A stretch of DNA of 64,000 nucleotides from Nonomuraea sp. NBC_00507 (GCF_036013525.1 NZ_CP107853.1:8556001-8620000); one strand, 5' to 3'. Shown: positions 51,388 to 61,636, numbered from the stretch's first letter. Numbers and translations: made by a program. The notes: generated by a model not told the origin, from the sequence alone.

Positions 51388-51621
51388 TCACGGATCCTGC
51401 ACGCCGCAACCGGCGGCCTCGAACGCCGCCTCGACGAGCCCCTGGTCTACGGGACCGTCGGTGAGCACGCTCACACGCGAGCGCTCCGGGGTGACGTCCA
51501 CGCCCACGACGCCTGGGACCTGGATGAGCTCGGACCTCAAGGCCGATAGGCAGTGCTCGCACGTCGCCACCGACAGGCCACTGACCTCGTAGGTGACCAG
51601 GCTGTACGCAATCGTGATCAA
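51388..51621 (-). CDS. Divergent HMA-domain protein
   Basis: A 77-aa HMA-like protein: VSGLSVATCEHCLSAL carries CxxC (CEHC) but in place of the usual GMTC. The fold continues through VTPERSRVSVL and FEAAGCGVQDP. There is no ATG; TTG 51621 with AGGAGG eight bases upstream is the best start. A third small metal chaperone in the window, the most diverged, with an extra Cys near the end. Metal specificity is uncertain. Confidence 0.7.
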   Translation of the reverse strand: MITIAYSLVTYEVSGLSVATCEHCLSALRSELIQVPGVVGVDVTPERSRVSVLTDGPVDQGLVEAAFEAAGCGVQDP

Positions 51622-51811
51622 CCGGATTCCTCCTTCGCGCCGGGGCGGTGATCGGATCTCGCGCCCTCCAGACGGATCGTGCATCAAAACGGGAGGCCCG
51701 GGAGCCATCGGAGGCTTCCGGCATACGCCATGGCGGAAACCGGAAGCGGCTTTGCCGGAGCAACGCCAGATATGTCATGGTTCGGCGGGAATCATTCTGG
51801 AAGGGAGTGCG

Positions 51812-52777
51812 GTGGACGATTCAACGGACGATGACGTCGCGCAGGCCCTGTACGCACGCATGCACGGCCGCGGCGAATCGCTGCCCGAGGCCGCGCGGGG
51901 ACTGAATCTGGCCGTCGCGGAGGTTGAGCGGGCGCGTGACCAACTCACCCGGCTCAACCTGCTGACCCCCGATACACAGACCGCCGTCAACGCGACCGCC
52001 GCGCTCGCCCGTACCCTCCAAAGCAGCCATCGCACGCTCGACCGCCTGGTCGAGCAGCACGTCAGGACGGCGGCGCTGGCCCAGCACTACCTCGACCTGC
52101 CCCGGCAGGCAGGCGGCGACGCACACGTCGAGTTCTTCCCCCGCGCCGACCTCGCCCGCCTGAACCAGCGCATCAACGAGCTGGCGGAACTGAGCAGCCA
52201 CGAGGTCCTCGGCCTGCACCCACCGGCCGACTGGACGCGCGAGAACCTGGAGGCGGGCCTGGCGCGCACCAAAGTCACCACGGGCAACGGGGCGCGGACC
52301 CGGGCTCTGTACGCGCAGATCTCCCTGTCCAACCCGCTGATCCGCGAATACATGGGCCACTGGCGACAGCACGGCGTCGAGGTGCGTGTCGCACCGGTGA
52401 TCCCCACCCGCGTGCTCGTCTACGACCGGCGAACCGCGATCATGCAGGCCGACCCGGACGACCTGGAGGCCGGCGCGGTCCTGATCAGCGGCTCGAGCGT
52501 GGTCAGTTCGATCGCGGCGATCTACGACTACTGCTGGATGACAGCCTCGGAGCCAGAAGAGGTGCCGGGGTCGCCGGACGGCTCGGCACTCACCGACCAG
52601 CAGCGCGCCGTGCTTCGCCTGCTGGCCACCGGCGCCAAAGACTCGGCCATTGCGCGCAGCCTGGGCGTCTCGACACGCACGGTCACGCGCCTGGTGAGCG
52701 AACTGACGGCGGCTCTCGGGGCGAGCAGCCGGTTTCAGGCGGGGGTGCGGGCGGCCCGGCTCGGCTGGCTCGACTGA
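51812..52777 (+). CDS. LuxR-type HTH regulator with TrmB-like N-terminus
   Basis: A 321-aa protein. The N-terminal ~70 aa look like a winged-helix (LPEAARGLNLAVAEVERARDQLTRLNLLTP), the middle is a PLD/TrmB-sensor-like region, and the C-terminal LuxR HTH (about 265-320) has LTDQQRAVLRLLATGAKDSA, LGVSTRTVTRLVSELTAALG. GTG 51812 follows GGAAGGGAG. Such regulators often sit in biosynthetic or peptide-related loci. Target unknown; the next gene is a wall hydrolase. Confidence 0.75.
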   Translation: MDDSTDDDVAQALYARMHGRGESLPEAARGLNLAVAEVERARDQLTRLNLLTPDTQTAVNATAALARTLQSSHRTLDRLVEQHVRTAALAQHYLDLPRQAGGDAHVEFFPRADLARLNQRINELAELSSHEVLGLHPPADWTRENLEAGLARTKVTTGNGARTRALYAQISLSNPLIREYMGHWRQHGVEVRVAPVIPTRVLVYDRRTAIMQADPDDLEAGAVLISGSSVVSSIAAIYDYCWMTASEPEEVPGSPDGSALTDQQRAVLRLLATGAKDSAIARSLGVSTRTVTRLVSELTAALGASSRFQAGVRAARLGWLD

Positions 52778-53003
52778 CCGCCCGGCCCACCGCCGCTGGC
52801 GAGCACGGACACCTTCTCTCGTGAAGCTAGGGGGTTACGTCGCTGAACGCCACGCAGCCAGCACGCGTATCTCCCTATAGCCGGTGCTATCGCGGCTAGT
52901 AGATATCGGCCTCCCTGCAGCGAATTACTGCGATCGGGCCAATCACCCGTTGCACTTCTGTACCATTTCGCCCAGGTTTGGAGACTTACGAGGAGGCATC
53001 GTA

Positions 53004-53975
53004 GTGGTCGTGCTGGCAAGGCTTGGTCGAACAGCGTTGGCCGCAGCGTTCGCCTTGATCGCACTGACCACGAACGCCCATGCGGAGCCATCACCCGTCA
53101 AGGCCAGGGCAAAGCTGGTGAAGCTGAACGAGAAGGCTGACCAGCTCGTCGAGCGGTACAACCAGGCCACGGAGGCGTACAAGAAGGCCAAGAAGAAGTA
53201 CGACACCGTCAACACCGAGTACGGCCGCAAGGGGGCGCAGGCCGACGCCCTGCGCAGGGACCTCGTCACGGTGGTGGTCAACGATTACCAGTTCGGCCCT
53301 TCGACGGGCTGGCAGCGCTTCGTCGCCCAGGGCAGCCCCGAGCAGATCCTCGCCGGCATCGCCACCGTCCAGCAGATCGCCCAGGCCAGGGCGGAGAAGG
53401 TGCGGGCCTTCGAGGCGGCGACCATGGAGCTGCGCGACCGGCGGGAAGAAGCTCAGAAGGCCCTGGCAGAGGCCGAAACCGCACGCGCCAAGGTAGGCGA
53501 CGATAAGGCTGAGGTCGACAAGATGGTCAAGGAGCAGATCAAGCTCTTGCGCAGGCTCGGCGCCTTCCAGGCCGGCAACCCCACCAGCCCCGGCATCCAG
53601 TACACCGGCCCGGCCTCCGGCAACGCCCGCTCTGCCCTGGAGTTCGCCTTCGCCCAGATCGGCAAGCCCTACCAGTACGGCGGCACTGGGCCGGGCTCCT
53701 TCGACTGCTCCGGCCTCACCCAGGCCGCCTGGCGCACCGCAGGAGTCGAACTGCCCCGCACGACCTATACGCAATGGGCGTGGGGCGCCAGCCGCCGCGT
53801 CTCGCTGGACGCTCTGGAGCCTGGCGACCTGCTGTTCAGCAAAGGGCTCGGACACATGGGCATGTACGCCGGCAACGGCAAGATGGTGCACGCGCCGCAG
53901 ACCGGCGACGTCATCAAGGTGTCCGAGCTCGACGACTACTGGCGCAACCGCCTCCTCGGCGCAGTCCGCCCATAA
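53004..53975 (+). CDS. Secreted NlpC/P60 endopeptidase with coiled coil (RipA-like)
   Basis: A 323-aa protein: a signal peptide (TALAAAFALIALTTNAHA), a long coiled coil (about 30-190, ARAKLVKLNEKADQLVERYN.., KARAEKVRAFEAATMELRDR-like), and an NlpC/P60 domain (about 208-323). Catalytic Cys in GSFDCSGLTQAAW and His in GLGHMGMYAGNG, with HAPQTGDVIKV. GTG 53004 has GAGGAGG seven bases upstream. The architecture is that of RipA-type D,L-endopeptidases for septal peptidoglycan, regulated by the coiled coil. Confidence 0.9.
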   Translation: MVVLARLGRTALAAAFALIALTTNAHAEPSPVKARAKLVKLNEKADQLVERYNQATEAYKKAKKKYDTVNTEYGRKGAQADALRRDLVTVVVNDYQFGPSTGWQRFVAQGSPEQILAGIATVQQIAQARAEKVRAFEAATMELRDRREEAQKALAEAETARAKVGDDKAEVDKMVKEQIKLLRRLGAFQAGNPTSPGIQYTGPASGNARSALEFAFAQIGKPYQYGGTGPGSFDCSGLTQAAWRTAGVELPRTTYTQWAWGASRRVSLDALEPGDLLFSKGLGHMGMYAGNGKMVHAPQTGDVIKVSELDDYWRNRLLGAVRP

Positions 53976-53992
53976 CAGTGCCGGCCACCCGG

Positions 53993-54982
53993 CTAGCCGT
54001 CCACCTGCAGGTCGAGGCGGAGGTCGACTGTGCCAGAGGCGAGTTCGGTCAGGAAGGCGACCGGGTCCACCAGTTGCTCGATGTGCCGGACGCCCGGCGG
54101 CATGGCGGGCAGGTCGCGGATGAGCAGTGCGGCGGCGCGTCCGGTGGCGCGGCTCTGCAGCCGCCCGCTGAAGGATGCCTGCGCCGTGCCTGAGCTGACC
54201 GTCACGGCGAACCCATCGCTGCCGAGGTGGATCTTCTCCAGCGCCTTCAGCAGCAGGTCGCGAACCGCGCGGCGGCGCAGCAGGCGGGCGACGGCGGGCC
54301 GCCCGGCCGCAGCCAGCAGGCCGGTGAACAGGCGGGAGTCCAGGCACAGCCCGGTGCGCGCGGACGGCACGCCGAGTGTGGCAGGCAGCGTGTACTGGTC
54401 GGAGAACGGGAACCGGTGGACGGTACGCGTGCCGTACGGCGCGGGAAAGCTCATTGTCCACGAGCCGTCGAGCGCGCCCAATCCGTCCAGGGTCCAGGCG
54501 ATCGCCGCCGGGCCGTGCTGCTCTCCTGAGCCAAGCAGCACCCCGATGTGTACCTCCGAGGCCGGTGAGCGCTCGGCACAGATGCGGGCCAGCAGATTGG
54601 TCACGCCGGGGACAAGGCCAACGCTGAGGGCCGCGGTCGCGCCGCTATCCCGGGCCACATCGTCGAGGTCCTGAATGCCGGCCAACAGGCCGTGGGAGGC
54701 CGACACGTCCACGTACCCGATGCCGCGTTCCAGGCAGGCGCGGGCGACCCGAGCGTTGTCGATCTCGGCGCACATGAGGACGGTAGTGACGCCATCCAGC
54801 GCCCTGGCCAGGTCGTCGGGGTCGGCGGCATCAACACGCATCGCGGCGGTGGCGGGGCCGGGCCGGGCCCGGCCAGGGTTGCGCCCGGCCACGATCACCC
54901 AGGTGTCGGGGTATCCGGTCAGCGCGGCCGCGGCCTCACGGCCGACCGCCCCGTACCCGCCGAGGATGAGAACGCTGTTCAT
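53993..54982 (-). CDS. Saccharopine dehydrogenase-like NAD(P)-binding protein
   Basis: A 329-aa protein. Rossmann motif VLILGGYGAVGREAAAAL, then VDAADPDDLARALDG and CLERGIGYVDVSASHG, typical of the saccharopine dehydrogenase NADP-binding domain. The GLVPGVTNLLARICA segment leads into the second domain. Such proteins act as reductases or trans-enoyl-reductase-like enzymes, or have no known role. It follows a truncated MFS gene (four-base overlap), likely one transcript repressed by the divergent TetR gene. Confidence 0.8.
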   Translation of the reverse strand: MNSVLILGGYGAVGREAAAALTGYPDTWVIVAGRNPGRARPGPATAAMRVDAADPDDLARALDGVTTVLMCAEIDNARVARACLERGIGYVDVSASHGLLAGIQDLDDVARDSGATAALSVGLVPGVTNLLARICAERSPASEVHIGVLLGSGEQHGPAAIAWTLDGLGALDGSWTMSFPAPYGTRTVHRFPFSDQYTLPATLGVPSARTGLCLDSRLFTGLLAAAGRPAVARLLRRRAVRDLLLKALEKIHLGSDGFAVTVSSGTAQASFSGRLQSRATGRAAALLIRDLPAMPPGVRHIEQLVDPVAFLTELASGTVDLRLDLQVDG

Positions 54983-55482
54983 CGCAGAGGTGCTCCTTCA
55001 CGCTGTACGGGGGAGGCCGCCGGGTCCGTTTGGGGGAGGATCCCGCCGAGCGGCATGGCGCTCCACACGCCGAACACCCGCCGGTAGGAGGCGGGCTCGG
55101 TGAAGATCGCCGCCAGCAGCGCCAGCTCGGCCGGGACGACGAGCGCGACGCCCTGCACCGCGCGGCCCGCCAGGAGCGTCCACTCGTCCGGCGCGCGGCC
55201 GCACGGCAGAGACCCGATGGTGAACAGCGCGATGCCGGCCTGGAACATCCGCCCCCGGCCGAGCACGTCGGCGGCACGCCCGCCTACCAGCTGAAAGCCC
55301 CCGAACGTCAACTGATAGGCGTTGACCAACCAGGCCAGGCCCGCACTGGTTAAAGCCAGGGAGGCGCCGATGGCGGGCAGCGCGACGTTGACGATCGACA
55401 CTTCCAGGAACACCACGAGCTCGACAGAGGTCAGGAGGAGCAGTGCCGCGAAGCCGCCCCGACCCAAAGTTTCTGTAGTCAC
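54979..55482 (-). pseudogene. 3'-truncated MFS transporter
   Basis: 167 codons from GTG 55482 encode the first five helices of a DHA2-type MFS (VVFLEVSIVNVALPAIGASL, GGRAADVLGRGRMFQAG, RAVQGVALVVPAELALLAAI). After RRVFGVWSAM the frame turns into unrelated sequence and stops, overlapping the start of the saccharopine-like gene. About 300 residues are missing, so it cannot transport; a deletion probably joined the two genes. Confidence 0.75.
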
Positions 55483-55515
55483 ACTATAAGAATGTTTTTA
55501 GAGTGGCGCTATAGT
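55483..55515. promoter_or_regulatory. Divergent promoter with ACTATA..TATAGT repeat
   Basis: ACTATA and TATAGT form inverted repeats 21 bp apart. TATAGT (55510-55515) is also a good -10 box located six bases before the TetR GTG, implying a leaderless message. The mirrored hexamer is placed to be the -10 box for the leftward gene. Confidence 0.5.
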
Positions 55516-55521
55516 CAAGTC

Positions 55522-56217
55522 GTGAGCGAAACACCACCACGACGGCACGACCGCGACGGACGGGCTCCCAAGAAGGAAGATGGGCGGGCCGCGCGGGCCC
55601 GATCCACCCGCGCCCGCATCATCACGGCAGCCACCGACCTGTTCACCACCGCCGGGTACACCACCACGAGCATCGCCGCCATCGCGGCCAAAGCGGGGGT
55701 GAGCGAGCAGACCGTCTATTACGCCTTCAGCACCAAACGGGCCATCCTCACCACCGCCCTCGACCTGGCCATCGCCGGCGACGACGAACCCATCCCCACG
55801 CTCCAACGCCCCTGGGCCCGCGAGGCCATCGCCGACGCGGACCCGCTCGGGCAGCTCGGCCGCCAAGTAGCCGGCGCCGCCGACATCTACCTGCGCGCCG
55901 CGCCGCTGCTGGACGTCGTACGCAGCGCCGCCACCACCGACCCCGACCTCGCCGAGGTTTGGGCCACCAACATCCAGCAACGCCTCACCGTCCAACGCGC
56001 CTTCGCCGACGCCCTGGCCCGCAAGACGCCCCTGCGCGACGGGCTCACCGCCGAAGCCGCCGCCGACATCGCCCTGGCCGTCCTGTCCCCCGAGACCTAC
56101 AACCTGCTCGTCCACACGCGAGGATGGAGCCGCACGCGATGGCGGGACTGGACCCTCGACGCCCTCGTCGGCCAGCTCACCTCCCTGCCCCGCCTCACGT
56201 CATCGCCAGATGGATGA
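55522..56217 (+). CDS. TetR-family transcriptional regulator
   Basis: A 231-aa regulator. The basic N-terminal extension (PPRRHDRDGRAPKKEDGRAA) precedes the HTH (RIITAATDLFTTAGYTTTS..IAAKAGVSEQTVYYAFSTKR). The C-terminal domain includes VVRSAATTDPDLAEVWA. GTG 55522 lies six bases after a TATAGT box, so probably leaderless. Divergent from the truncated MFS/saccharopine-like pair, its likely target. The 3' neighbour region is gene debris. Confidence 0.88.
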   Translation: MSETPPRRHDRDGRAPKKEDGRAARARSTRARIITAATDLFTTAGYTTTSIAAIAAKAGVSEQTVYYAFSTKRAILTTALDLAIAGDDEPIPTLQRPWAREAIADADPLGQLGRQVAGAADIYLRAAPLLDVVRSAATTDPDLAEVWATNIQQRLTVQRAFADALARKTPLRDGLTAEAAADIALAVLSPETYNLLVHTRGWSRTRWRDWTLDALVGQLTSLPRLTSSPDG

Positions 56218-56264
56218 TCAGCCGCTCGATGAGAGCCGGCACGTCGACCAGGGATCATTTGCAT

Positions 56265-56495
56265 CGCGCCGAGCGCGTCAGCAAGCCGTGCCAGAGGCAG
56301 CTTCACACCGTGCGGGTCCTGTTGGAGCAGCACCTCCAGCGTTGCCCCGGGCACATCCTCAACCACTGCGATGTCCGCCGGGTAGTGGCTCTTGCTCTGG
56401 TCAGCCAGATGAATTCGCGGGGTGCGGAGGATCCCAAGGGCGTCCAGGCGCCTGTGAGCGGCCTCGAAAAAGTCCATGCCTGAGGCGTGCATCGA
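56265..56495 (-). pseudogene. Phosphotransferase (APH-like) fragment
   Basis: The frame reads HRRLDALGILRTPRIHLADQ, DIAVVEDVPGATLEVLLQQD and LPLARLADALGAMQ, the N-lobe of an aminoglycoside-phosphotransferase/choline-kinase-type enzyme. Both ends, including the catalytic loop, are absent. First of three fragments in this zone. Confidence 0.6.
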
Positions 56496-56592
56496 CCTGC
56501 GTTGGTCGTCAGCGTCTGCGGGCGGCGAACGCCAGCACGTGTAGGCGCCAGGGATACCGGAAGGCGAACCACCGCTGAGGGGCTGATCGCCA

Positions 56593-56910
56593 TCACGCTG
56601 TCCCCCGCTGGCCGGCGGTGGTGAGGGTGAGGAACTGCTGGGAGAGCAGCGGATCGGTAAGGAACCGGCCGCCGACGTGCACGGTGGAAGTGAGGGCCGT
56701 CTCCATCCGAACGCCGCGCATGCTCATGCACAGGTGCACGCCGCGCACCGTGACGGCCACGTCCTCGCTGCCGATGGCGGCGACTACCTCGTCGGCGAGC
56801 TGGCGGGTGAAGCGCTCCTGCATCTGGAGGCGCCCGGCGTGGCGCTGCGCAATCCGGCCGAACTTCGATAGCCCCAGGACAGTGCCGTCGGCGCGGTAGC
56901 CGACGTGCGC
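56593..56910 (-). pseudogene. folE: GTP cyclohydrolase I (FolE) C-terminal fragment
   Basis: About 105 codons encode [56 protein letters not shown] and FLTDPLLSQQFLTL, the C-terminal half of FolE, including the zinc-ligand Cys in HLCMSMRG. The N-terminal half is missing; near 56905 the sequence switches abruptly to an IlvD/Edd fragment in another frame. Not functional by itself. Confidence 0.8.
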
Positions 56911-57472
56911 GTGAGGTCGACGAGCAGCGGCACCCCGGCGCCGGTGCGGTCGAAGTCGTCCAGCGTGAGGTCCACACCGAGCCGGCCGGCGATGGCGAGC
57001 AGGTGCACGACGGCGTTGGTGGAGCCGCCGACGGCGGCCAGCGTCACGATGGCGTTGAGGAACGAGCCATCGTGGAGGCGGTGCCCATGGTGTTGCAGTG
57101 GCCGCGACTGCGGATCACGAACGACTCGGACACGAGGAACGCCTCCCGGGAGAGCGTCCCGGCGCACCTCCCCGCTGAGCCGCCACACGTCGGTGCCGCA
57201 GCCGAGCGGAGTGCCCGGAAGTGGCCGGTCAGCATGGGGCCGCCGGGGACCACGACGGCGGGCAGGTCCACGGAGGCGGCGGCCATGGCGGCCAGGTTGC
57301 GCCAGAGCATCGCGGTCGGGCGCACGTTCGTCTCGCCGAGCGAGACGACGGGCAGGTTGAGCGGTACGCCGCCGGCCTCCCACTCGCCGTGCATGACGCT
57401 CTGCGCCACCTCGTTGAGGTGGGAGTTGCACGGGGTGAGGTCGGAGGCGGTGTGGGCGATATTCGGCACCTT
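56905..57472 (-). pseudogene. ilvD: Dihydroxy-acid dehydratase (IlvD/Edd) fragments
   Basis: A first part from about 57469 reads [43 protein letters not shown] and, with the frame shifting between 57120 and 57230, [12 protein letters not shown] and [13 protein letters not shown]. The next block is [35 protein letters not shown], which in intact enzymes lies after a further segment, so an internal deletion is present. N- and C-terminal parts are lost and the 3' end is fused to the FolE fragment. Confidence 0.75.
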
Positions 57473-57522
57473 ATGGGCGGTTCGGGGGATTCAGCATGTT
57501 CTGTGGAGGAAGCAGCAGGGGC

Positions 57523-59826
57523 ATGGACCATATAGACGCGTACTGGCGGGCGGCCAACTACCTGTCCGTCGGGCAGATCTACCTGCTGGACAATCCGCTG
57601 CTCGCCGAGCCGCTGCGCCCGGAGCACGTCAAGCCGCGCCTGCTCGGCCACTGGGGCACCACGCCGGGGCTCAACTTCTGCTTCGCCCATCTCAACCGGG
57701 TCATCAAGGAGCGGGACCAGGACATGATCTACATCTGCGGTCCGGGGCACGGCGGCCCCGCGGCCGTGGCCCACGCGTGGCTGGAAGGGTCGTACTCCGA
57801 GCGTTATCCGGACGTTTCGCAGGACGTCGAGGGGATGCGGCGGTTGTTCCGGCAGTTCTCCTTCCCTGGCGGGGTGCCGAGCCACGTCGCCCCGGAGACG
57901 CCGGGCTCGATCCACGAGGGCGGCGAGCTGGGGTACGCGCTCGCCCACGCCTACGGCGCCGCGTTCGACAACCCGGACCTGGTGGTGGCGTGCGTCATCG
58001 GGGACGGCGAGGCCGAGACCGGCCCGCTGGCCGCGAGCTGGCATTCCAACAAGTTCATGGACCGCCGCCGCGACGGCGTCGTGCTGCCGATCCTGCACCT
58101 CAACGGCTACAAGATCGCCAACCCGGCCGTGCTCGCCCGCATCCCCGAGCAGGACCTGCTCAAGCTCATGGAGGGGTACGGCTACCGCCCTCACCTGGTC
58201 GGCCCCGACCACCAGGAGATGGCCGGCGCTCTGGACGCCGCGTTCGAGCAGATGGCCGACTACAAGAGCGGCGACGCCGACCGGCTGCCGATGATCATCC
58301 TGCGGACGCCGAAGGGCTGGACCGGCCCGCGTGAGGTGGACGGCAAGCCCGTCGAGGGAACGTGGCGCGCGCACCAGGTGCCGCTGGCCAAGGTCCGCGA
58401 GAATCCGACGCACCTGGCCATGCTCGAGGAGTGGATGCGCTCGTACCGCCCCGAGGAGCTGTTCGACGCCGGCGGCCGACCCAGCCAGGACATTCTCGGC
58501 ACGGTGCCGCGGGGGACGCGCCGGATGAGCGCGAACCCGCACGCCAACGGCGGCGAGCTGCTGGAGCCGCTGCGGCTGCCGGACTTCCACAGGTACGCGA
58601 TCGAGGTCAAGTCGCCCGCCACGCAGACGAGCGAGCCGACCAGGGTGCTCGGCGAGTTCCTGCGCGACGTGATCGCGGCCAATCCGCGCACGTTCCGGCT
58701 GATGGGCCCCGACGAGACGGAATCCAACCGGCTGCAGGCCGTGTTCGAGGCGACGGACCGGGCGTGGGACGCCGAGCTGCTGCCGACCGACGAGCACTTG
58801 GGCGCGGGCGGCCGCGTGATGGAGGTGCTGTCGGAGCACCTGTGTCAGGGCTGGCTGGAGGGCTACCTGCTGACCGGCCGGCACGGGCTGTTCAACTGCT
58901 ATGAGGCGTTCATCCACATCGTGGACGCCATGTTCAACCAGCACGCCAAGTGGCTGGAGTCGTCGCAGAAGATCTCGTGGCGGCGGCCGGTGGCGTCGCT
59001 GACGTACCTGCTGTCATCGCACGTGTGGCGGCAGGACCACAACGGCTTCAGCCACCAGGACCCGGGCTTCCTCGACGTGGTCGTGAACAAGAAGGCGTCC
59101 GTGGTCCGGGTCTACCTGCCACCGGACGCCAACACGCTGCTGTCGGTGGCCGACCACTGCCTGCGCTCCCGCGACTACGTCAACGTGATCGTGGCCGGCA
59201 AGCAGCAGGTGCTGGACCTGTTCACCATGGAGGAGGCCGTCGCGCACAACACGCGCGGCCTCGGCATCCTGCCGTGGGCCTCCACCGACGAGGGCGTGGA
59301 GCCGGACGTGGTGCTGGCCTGCGCGGGCGACGTGCCGACCATGGAGACGCTGGCCGCCGCCGCGCTCATCCGCGAGCACCTGCCCGAGCTGAGGGTCCGG
59401 GTGGTCAACGTGGTCGACCTGATGCGGCTGCAGCCGCGGTCGGAGCATCCGCACGGCATGACGGACGCCGAGTTCGACACGCTGTTCACGACGGACAAGC
59501 CGGTCATCTTCAACTTCCACGGCTATCCATCGCTCATCCACCAGCTCACCTACCGCCGGCACGGGCACGGCAACCTGCACGTGCGCGGTTACAAGGAGGA
59601 GGGCACCACGACGACGCCGTTCGACATGGCCATGCTCAACGACATCGACCGGTACCACCTGGTCATGGACGTCATCGACCGCGTCCCCGGCCTCGGCTCC
59701 AAGGCGGCGCACCTGAGGCAGTGGATGAGCGACGCCCGGCTGCGCGCCCGCGCGCACACCCGTGAGTACGGCGAGGACCCCGTGGAGATCAGCTCGTGGA
59801 CATGGCCGGCCGCATCCTCGTCCTGA
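57523..59826 (+). CDS. xfp: Phosphoketolase
   Basis: A 767-aa thiamine-diphosphate enzyme that splits xylulose-5-P (and perhaps fructose-6-P) to acetyl phosphate. Family marks: [47 protein letters not shown], the ThDP motif [36 protein letters not shown], and the C-terminal [16 protein letters not shown] 57523 fits the family N-terminus and has GGAGGA upstream; ATG 57496 is possible. It overlaps acetate kinase by about 30 bp, so the acetyl-P made is converted to acetate plus ATP. Confidence 0.95.
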   Translation: MDHIDAYWRAANYLSVGQIYLLDNPLLAEPLRPEHVKPRLLGHWGTTPGLNFCFAHLNRVIKERDQDMIYICGPGHGGPAAVAHAWLEGSYSERYPDVSQDVEGMRRLFRQFSFPGGVPSHVAPETPGSIHEGGELGYALAHAYGAAFDNPDLVVACVIGDGEAETGPLAASWHSNKFMDRRRDGVVLPILHLNGYKIANPAVLARIPEQDLLKLMEGYGYRPHLVGPDHQEMAGALDAAFEQMADYKSGDADRLPMIILRTPKGWTGPREVDGKPVEGTWRAHQVPLAKVRENPTHLAMLEEWMRSYRPEELFDAGGRPSQDILGTVPRGTRRMSANPHANGGELLEPLRLPDFHRYAIEVKSPATQTSEPTRVLGEFLRDVIAANPRTFRLMGPDETESNRLQAVFEATDRAWDAELLPTDEHLGAGGRVMEVLSEHLCQGWLEGYLLTGRHGLFNCYEAFIHIVDAMFNQHAKWLESSQKISWRRPVASLTYLLSSHVWRQDHNGFSHQDPGFLDVVVNKKASVVRVYLPPDANTLLSVADHCLRSRDYVNVIVAGKQQVLDLFTMEEAVAHNTRGLGILPWASTDEGVEPDVVLACAGDVPTMETLAAAALIREHLPELRVRVVNVVDLMRLQPRSEHPHGMTDAEFDTLFTTDKPVIFNFHGYPSLIHQLTYRRHGHGNLHVRGYKEEGTTTTPFDMAMLNDIDRYHLVMDVIDRVPGLGSKAAHLRQWMSDARLRARAHTREYGEDPVEISSWTWPAASSS

Positions 59827-60977
59827 ACACCGGCTCCTCGTCGATCAAGTACGAGCTGGTGGACGTCCGCACCCGGGACCGGCCGGCCCGAGGGCTGGTG
59901 GAACGCATCGGCGAGGCCGGCCCGGGGCGGCTCACACACCGGGCCGGCGACGGTCCGCCGTACGTGCGCGAGCGGCCGTTCCCCGGGCACGGCGAGGGGC
60001 TGGAGGCGATGATGGAGGCGTTCGCCGTGGCGGGACCCGACCTCGCGCCCGTCGCGGTCGGGCACCGCGTCGTGCACGGCGGCACCCGCTTCACCGAGGC
60101 CGTGCTGATCGACGACGGGGTGATCGCCGCCATCGAGGAGCTGGCACCGCTCGCGCCCCTGCACAATCCGGTCAACCTCACCGGGATCAGGGTCGCGCGC
60201 AAGGCGTTTCCCGGGGTCCCGCAGGTGGCCGTGTTCGACACGGCGTTCCACCGCACGCTGCCGCCGGAGGCGTACACGTACGCCGTGCCGCGCGAGTGGA
60301 GGGTGCGGCGCTTCGGCTTCCACGGCACCTCCTGCGCCTACGTCTCCCGCCGCGCCGCCGCGTTCCTCGGCCGTGACCTGGCGGACCTCGACCTGATCGT
60401 GCTGCACCTGGGCAACGGCGCGAGCGCCACCGCGATCTCCAGCGGACGCAGCGTCGACACCTCCATGGGCATGACGCCGCTGGAGGGCCTGGTCATGGGC
60501 ACCCGCTCGGGCGACGTCGACCCGGCCCTCGCCGGCTACCTCGCCCGGGTGGACGGGCTCGACGCCCAGCAGATCGAGCAGGCGCTCAGCCGCCGCGGCG
60601 GCCTGCTCGCGCTGACCGGGACCGGCGACATGCGCGAGGTACGCGGCCGGGACGACGAGGCGGCCCGGCTCGCGCTGGAGATCTACACCCGGCGGATCCG
60701 CAAGTACGTCGGGGCCTATTACGCGCTGCTCGGCCGGGTGGACGCGATCGTGTTCACCGGCGGGGTGGGCGAGCACGACGCGGCCACCCGCGCCGCGTCC
60801 CTGACCGGGCTCGACCGGCTCGGCATCACCGTTGACCCGGCGCTCAACCTGGCCGGCGCGAGCGGTGAGCGGGCCGTCTCGCCGTCGGGGGCGGAGGTGC
60901 CCGTGCTGGTCATCCCGACCGACGAGGAATGGGAGATCGCCCGCCAGGCCCTCTCCCTCATCCCCGGCTCCCCCTGA
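59796..60977 (+). CDS. ackA: Acetate kinase
   Basis: A 393-aa acetokinase. Motifs: [83 protein letters not shown], and [14 protein letters not shown] 59796 has GGAG eight bases upstream; ATG 59802 is the alternative. It overlaps the phosphoketolase end in another frame, a tight operon. Converts acetyl phosphate and ADP to acetate and ATP in the phosphoketolase bypass. Confidence 0.95.
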   Translation: MDMAGRILVLNTGSSSIKYELVDVRTRDRPARGLVERIGEAGPGRLTHRAGDGPPYVRERPFPGHGEGLEAMMEAFAVAGPDLAPVAVGHRVVHGGTRFTEAVLIDDGVIAAIEELAPLAPLHNPVNLTGIRVARKAFPGVPQVAVFDTAFHRTLPPEAYTYAVPREWRVRRFGFHGTSCAYVSRRAAAFLGRDLADLDLIVLHLGNGASATAISSGRSVDTSMGMTPLEGLVMGTRSGDVDPALAGYLARVDGLDAQQIEQALSRRGGLLALTGTGDMREVRGRDDEAARLALEIYTRRIRKYVGAYYALLGRVDAIVFTGGVGEHDAATRAASLTGLDRLGITVDPALNLAGASGERAVSPSGAEVPVLVIPTDEEWEIARQALSLIPGSP

Positions 60978-61043
60978 CGGCCCCCACCCCCTCCGCCAGC
61001 GATGTTCGGGGTGAGGACGGGTCACCGTGGGAGGATGGGGATC

Positions 61044-61589
61044 GTGTCCTCCGCGTCCTCAGCGCTGCGGCTGTCGAGGGCCGTCGTGTTCGCGACGGTC
61101 TGCGGCGCCGTGTCGGCCGGCGGTCATGCGCTGGCGGGCGGCGGGCTGGTGCCGTTCGAGATCTACCTGGCCGGCGTGCTGGCGGTGCTCGCGTCGGCGT
61201 ACGTGATCGACGGCCGCGAGCGCGGGCCGGTCGCCGTGCTCGCCGCGACCGCGGGCGCGCAGACGGTGCTGCACCAGCTGTTCGAGCGGCTCGCCCCGGT
61301 CGCGGGCGGGGAGGCCGGGCACGGGCATCCGGCGCCCGGCATGACGCTGGTCCACCTCACCGTGGCGGCGTTGACGGCGTGGTGGCTGCATCGGGGCGAG
61401 CGCGCCCTGTGGCTGATGATCCGCCTGTACGGCACGCCGCTCCCGCTCATCCGCCTGCTCGTCACCGTCCCGGCCGCCTGCGCCGTGCCGGTGGGGCGGC
61501 CGGTGAGCACTCCAGAGGTCCCCATGCACGCGGGAAGGATCGTGTCCCGCGCGGTCAGCAGGCGAGGCCCGCCGGGGCGCTTCAGCTGA
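61044..61589 (+). CDS. Membrane protein next to CopC
   Basis: A 181-aa protein with about four helices (AVVFATVCGAVSAGGHALAG, FEIYLAGVLAVLASAYVI, VAVLAATAGAQTVLHQLFE, LVHLTVAALTAWWLHRGERA). An extramembrane loop has GHGHPAPGM, and several His lie in or near helices. GTG 61044 is chosen for GGGAGG nine bases away. Such proteins accompany CopC-like genes in actinobacteria; a copper-related role is inferred from context. Confidence 0.65.
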   Translation: MSSASSALRLSRAVVFATVCGAVSAGGHALAGGGLVPFEIYLAGVLAVLASAYVIDGRERGPVAVLAATAGAQTVLHQLFERLAPVAGGEAGHGHPAPGMTLVHLTVAALTAWWLHRGERALWLMIRLYGTPLPLIRLLVTVPAACAVPVGRPVSTPEVPMHAGRIVSRAVSRRGPPGRFS

Positions 61590-61636
61590 AGCACGTCCCA
61601 GCGCGCCGGCTCTTCGGCGCGTGCCTCTGCCCGCAC

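Noticed and set aside
52778..53003. Possible second ydaO riboswitch before the RipA-like gene
   Set aside because: The conserved blocks seen at 36 kb are absent; only a GCTAGTAG sequence is present.
57229..58944. 571-codon minus-strand frame over phosphoketolase
   Set aside because: Most of it is antisense to the well-conserved phosphoketolase. Only its right-to-left tail near 57229-57470 coincides with real IlvD debris, which is annotated separately.
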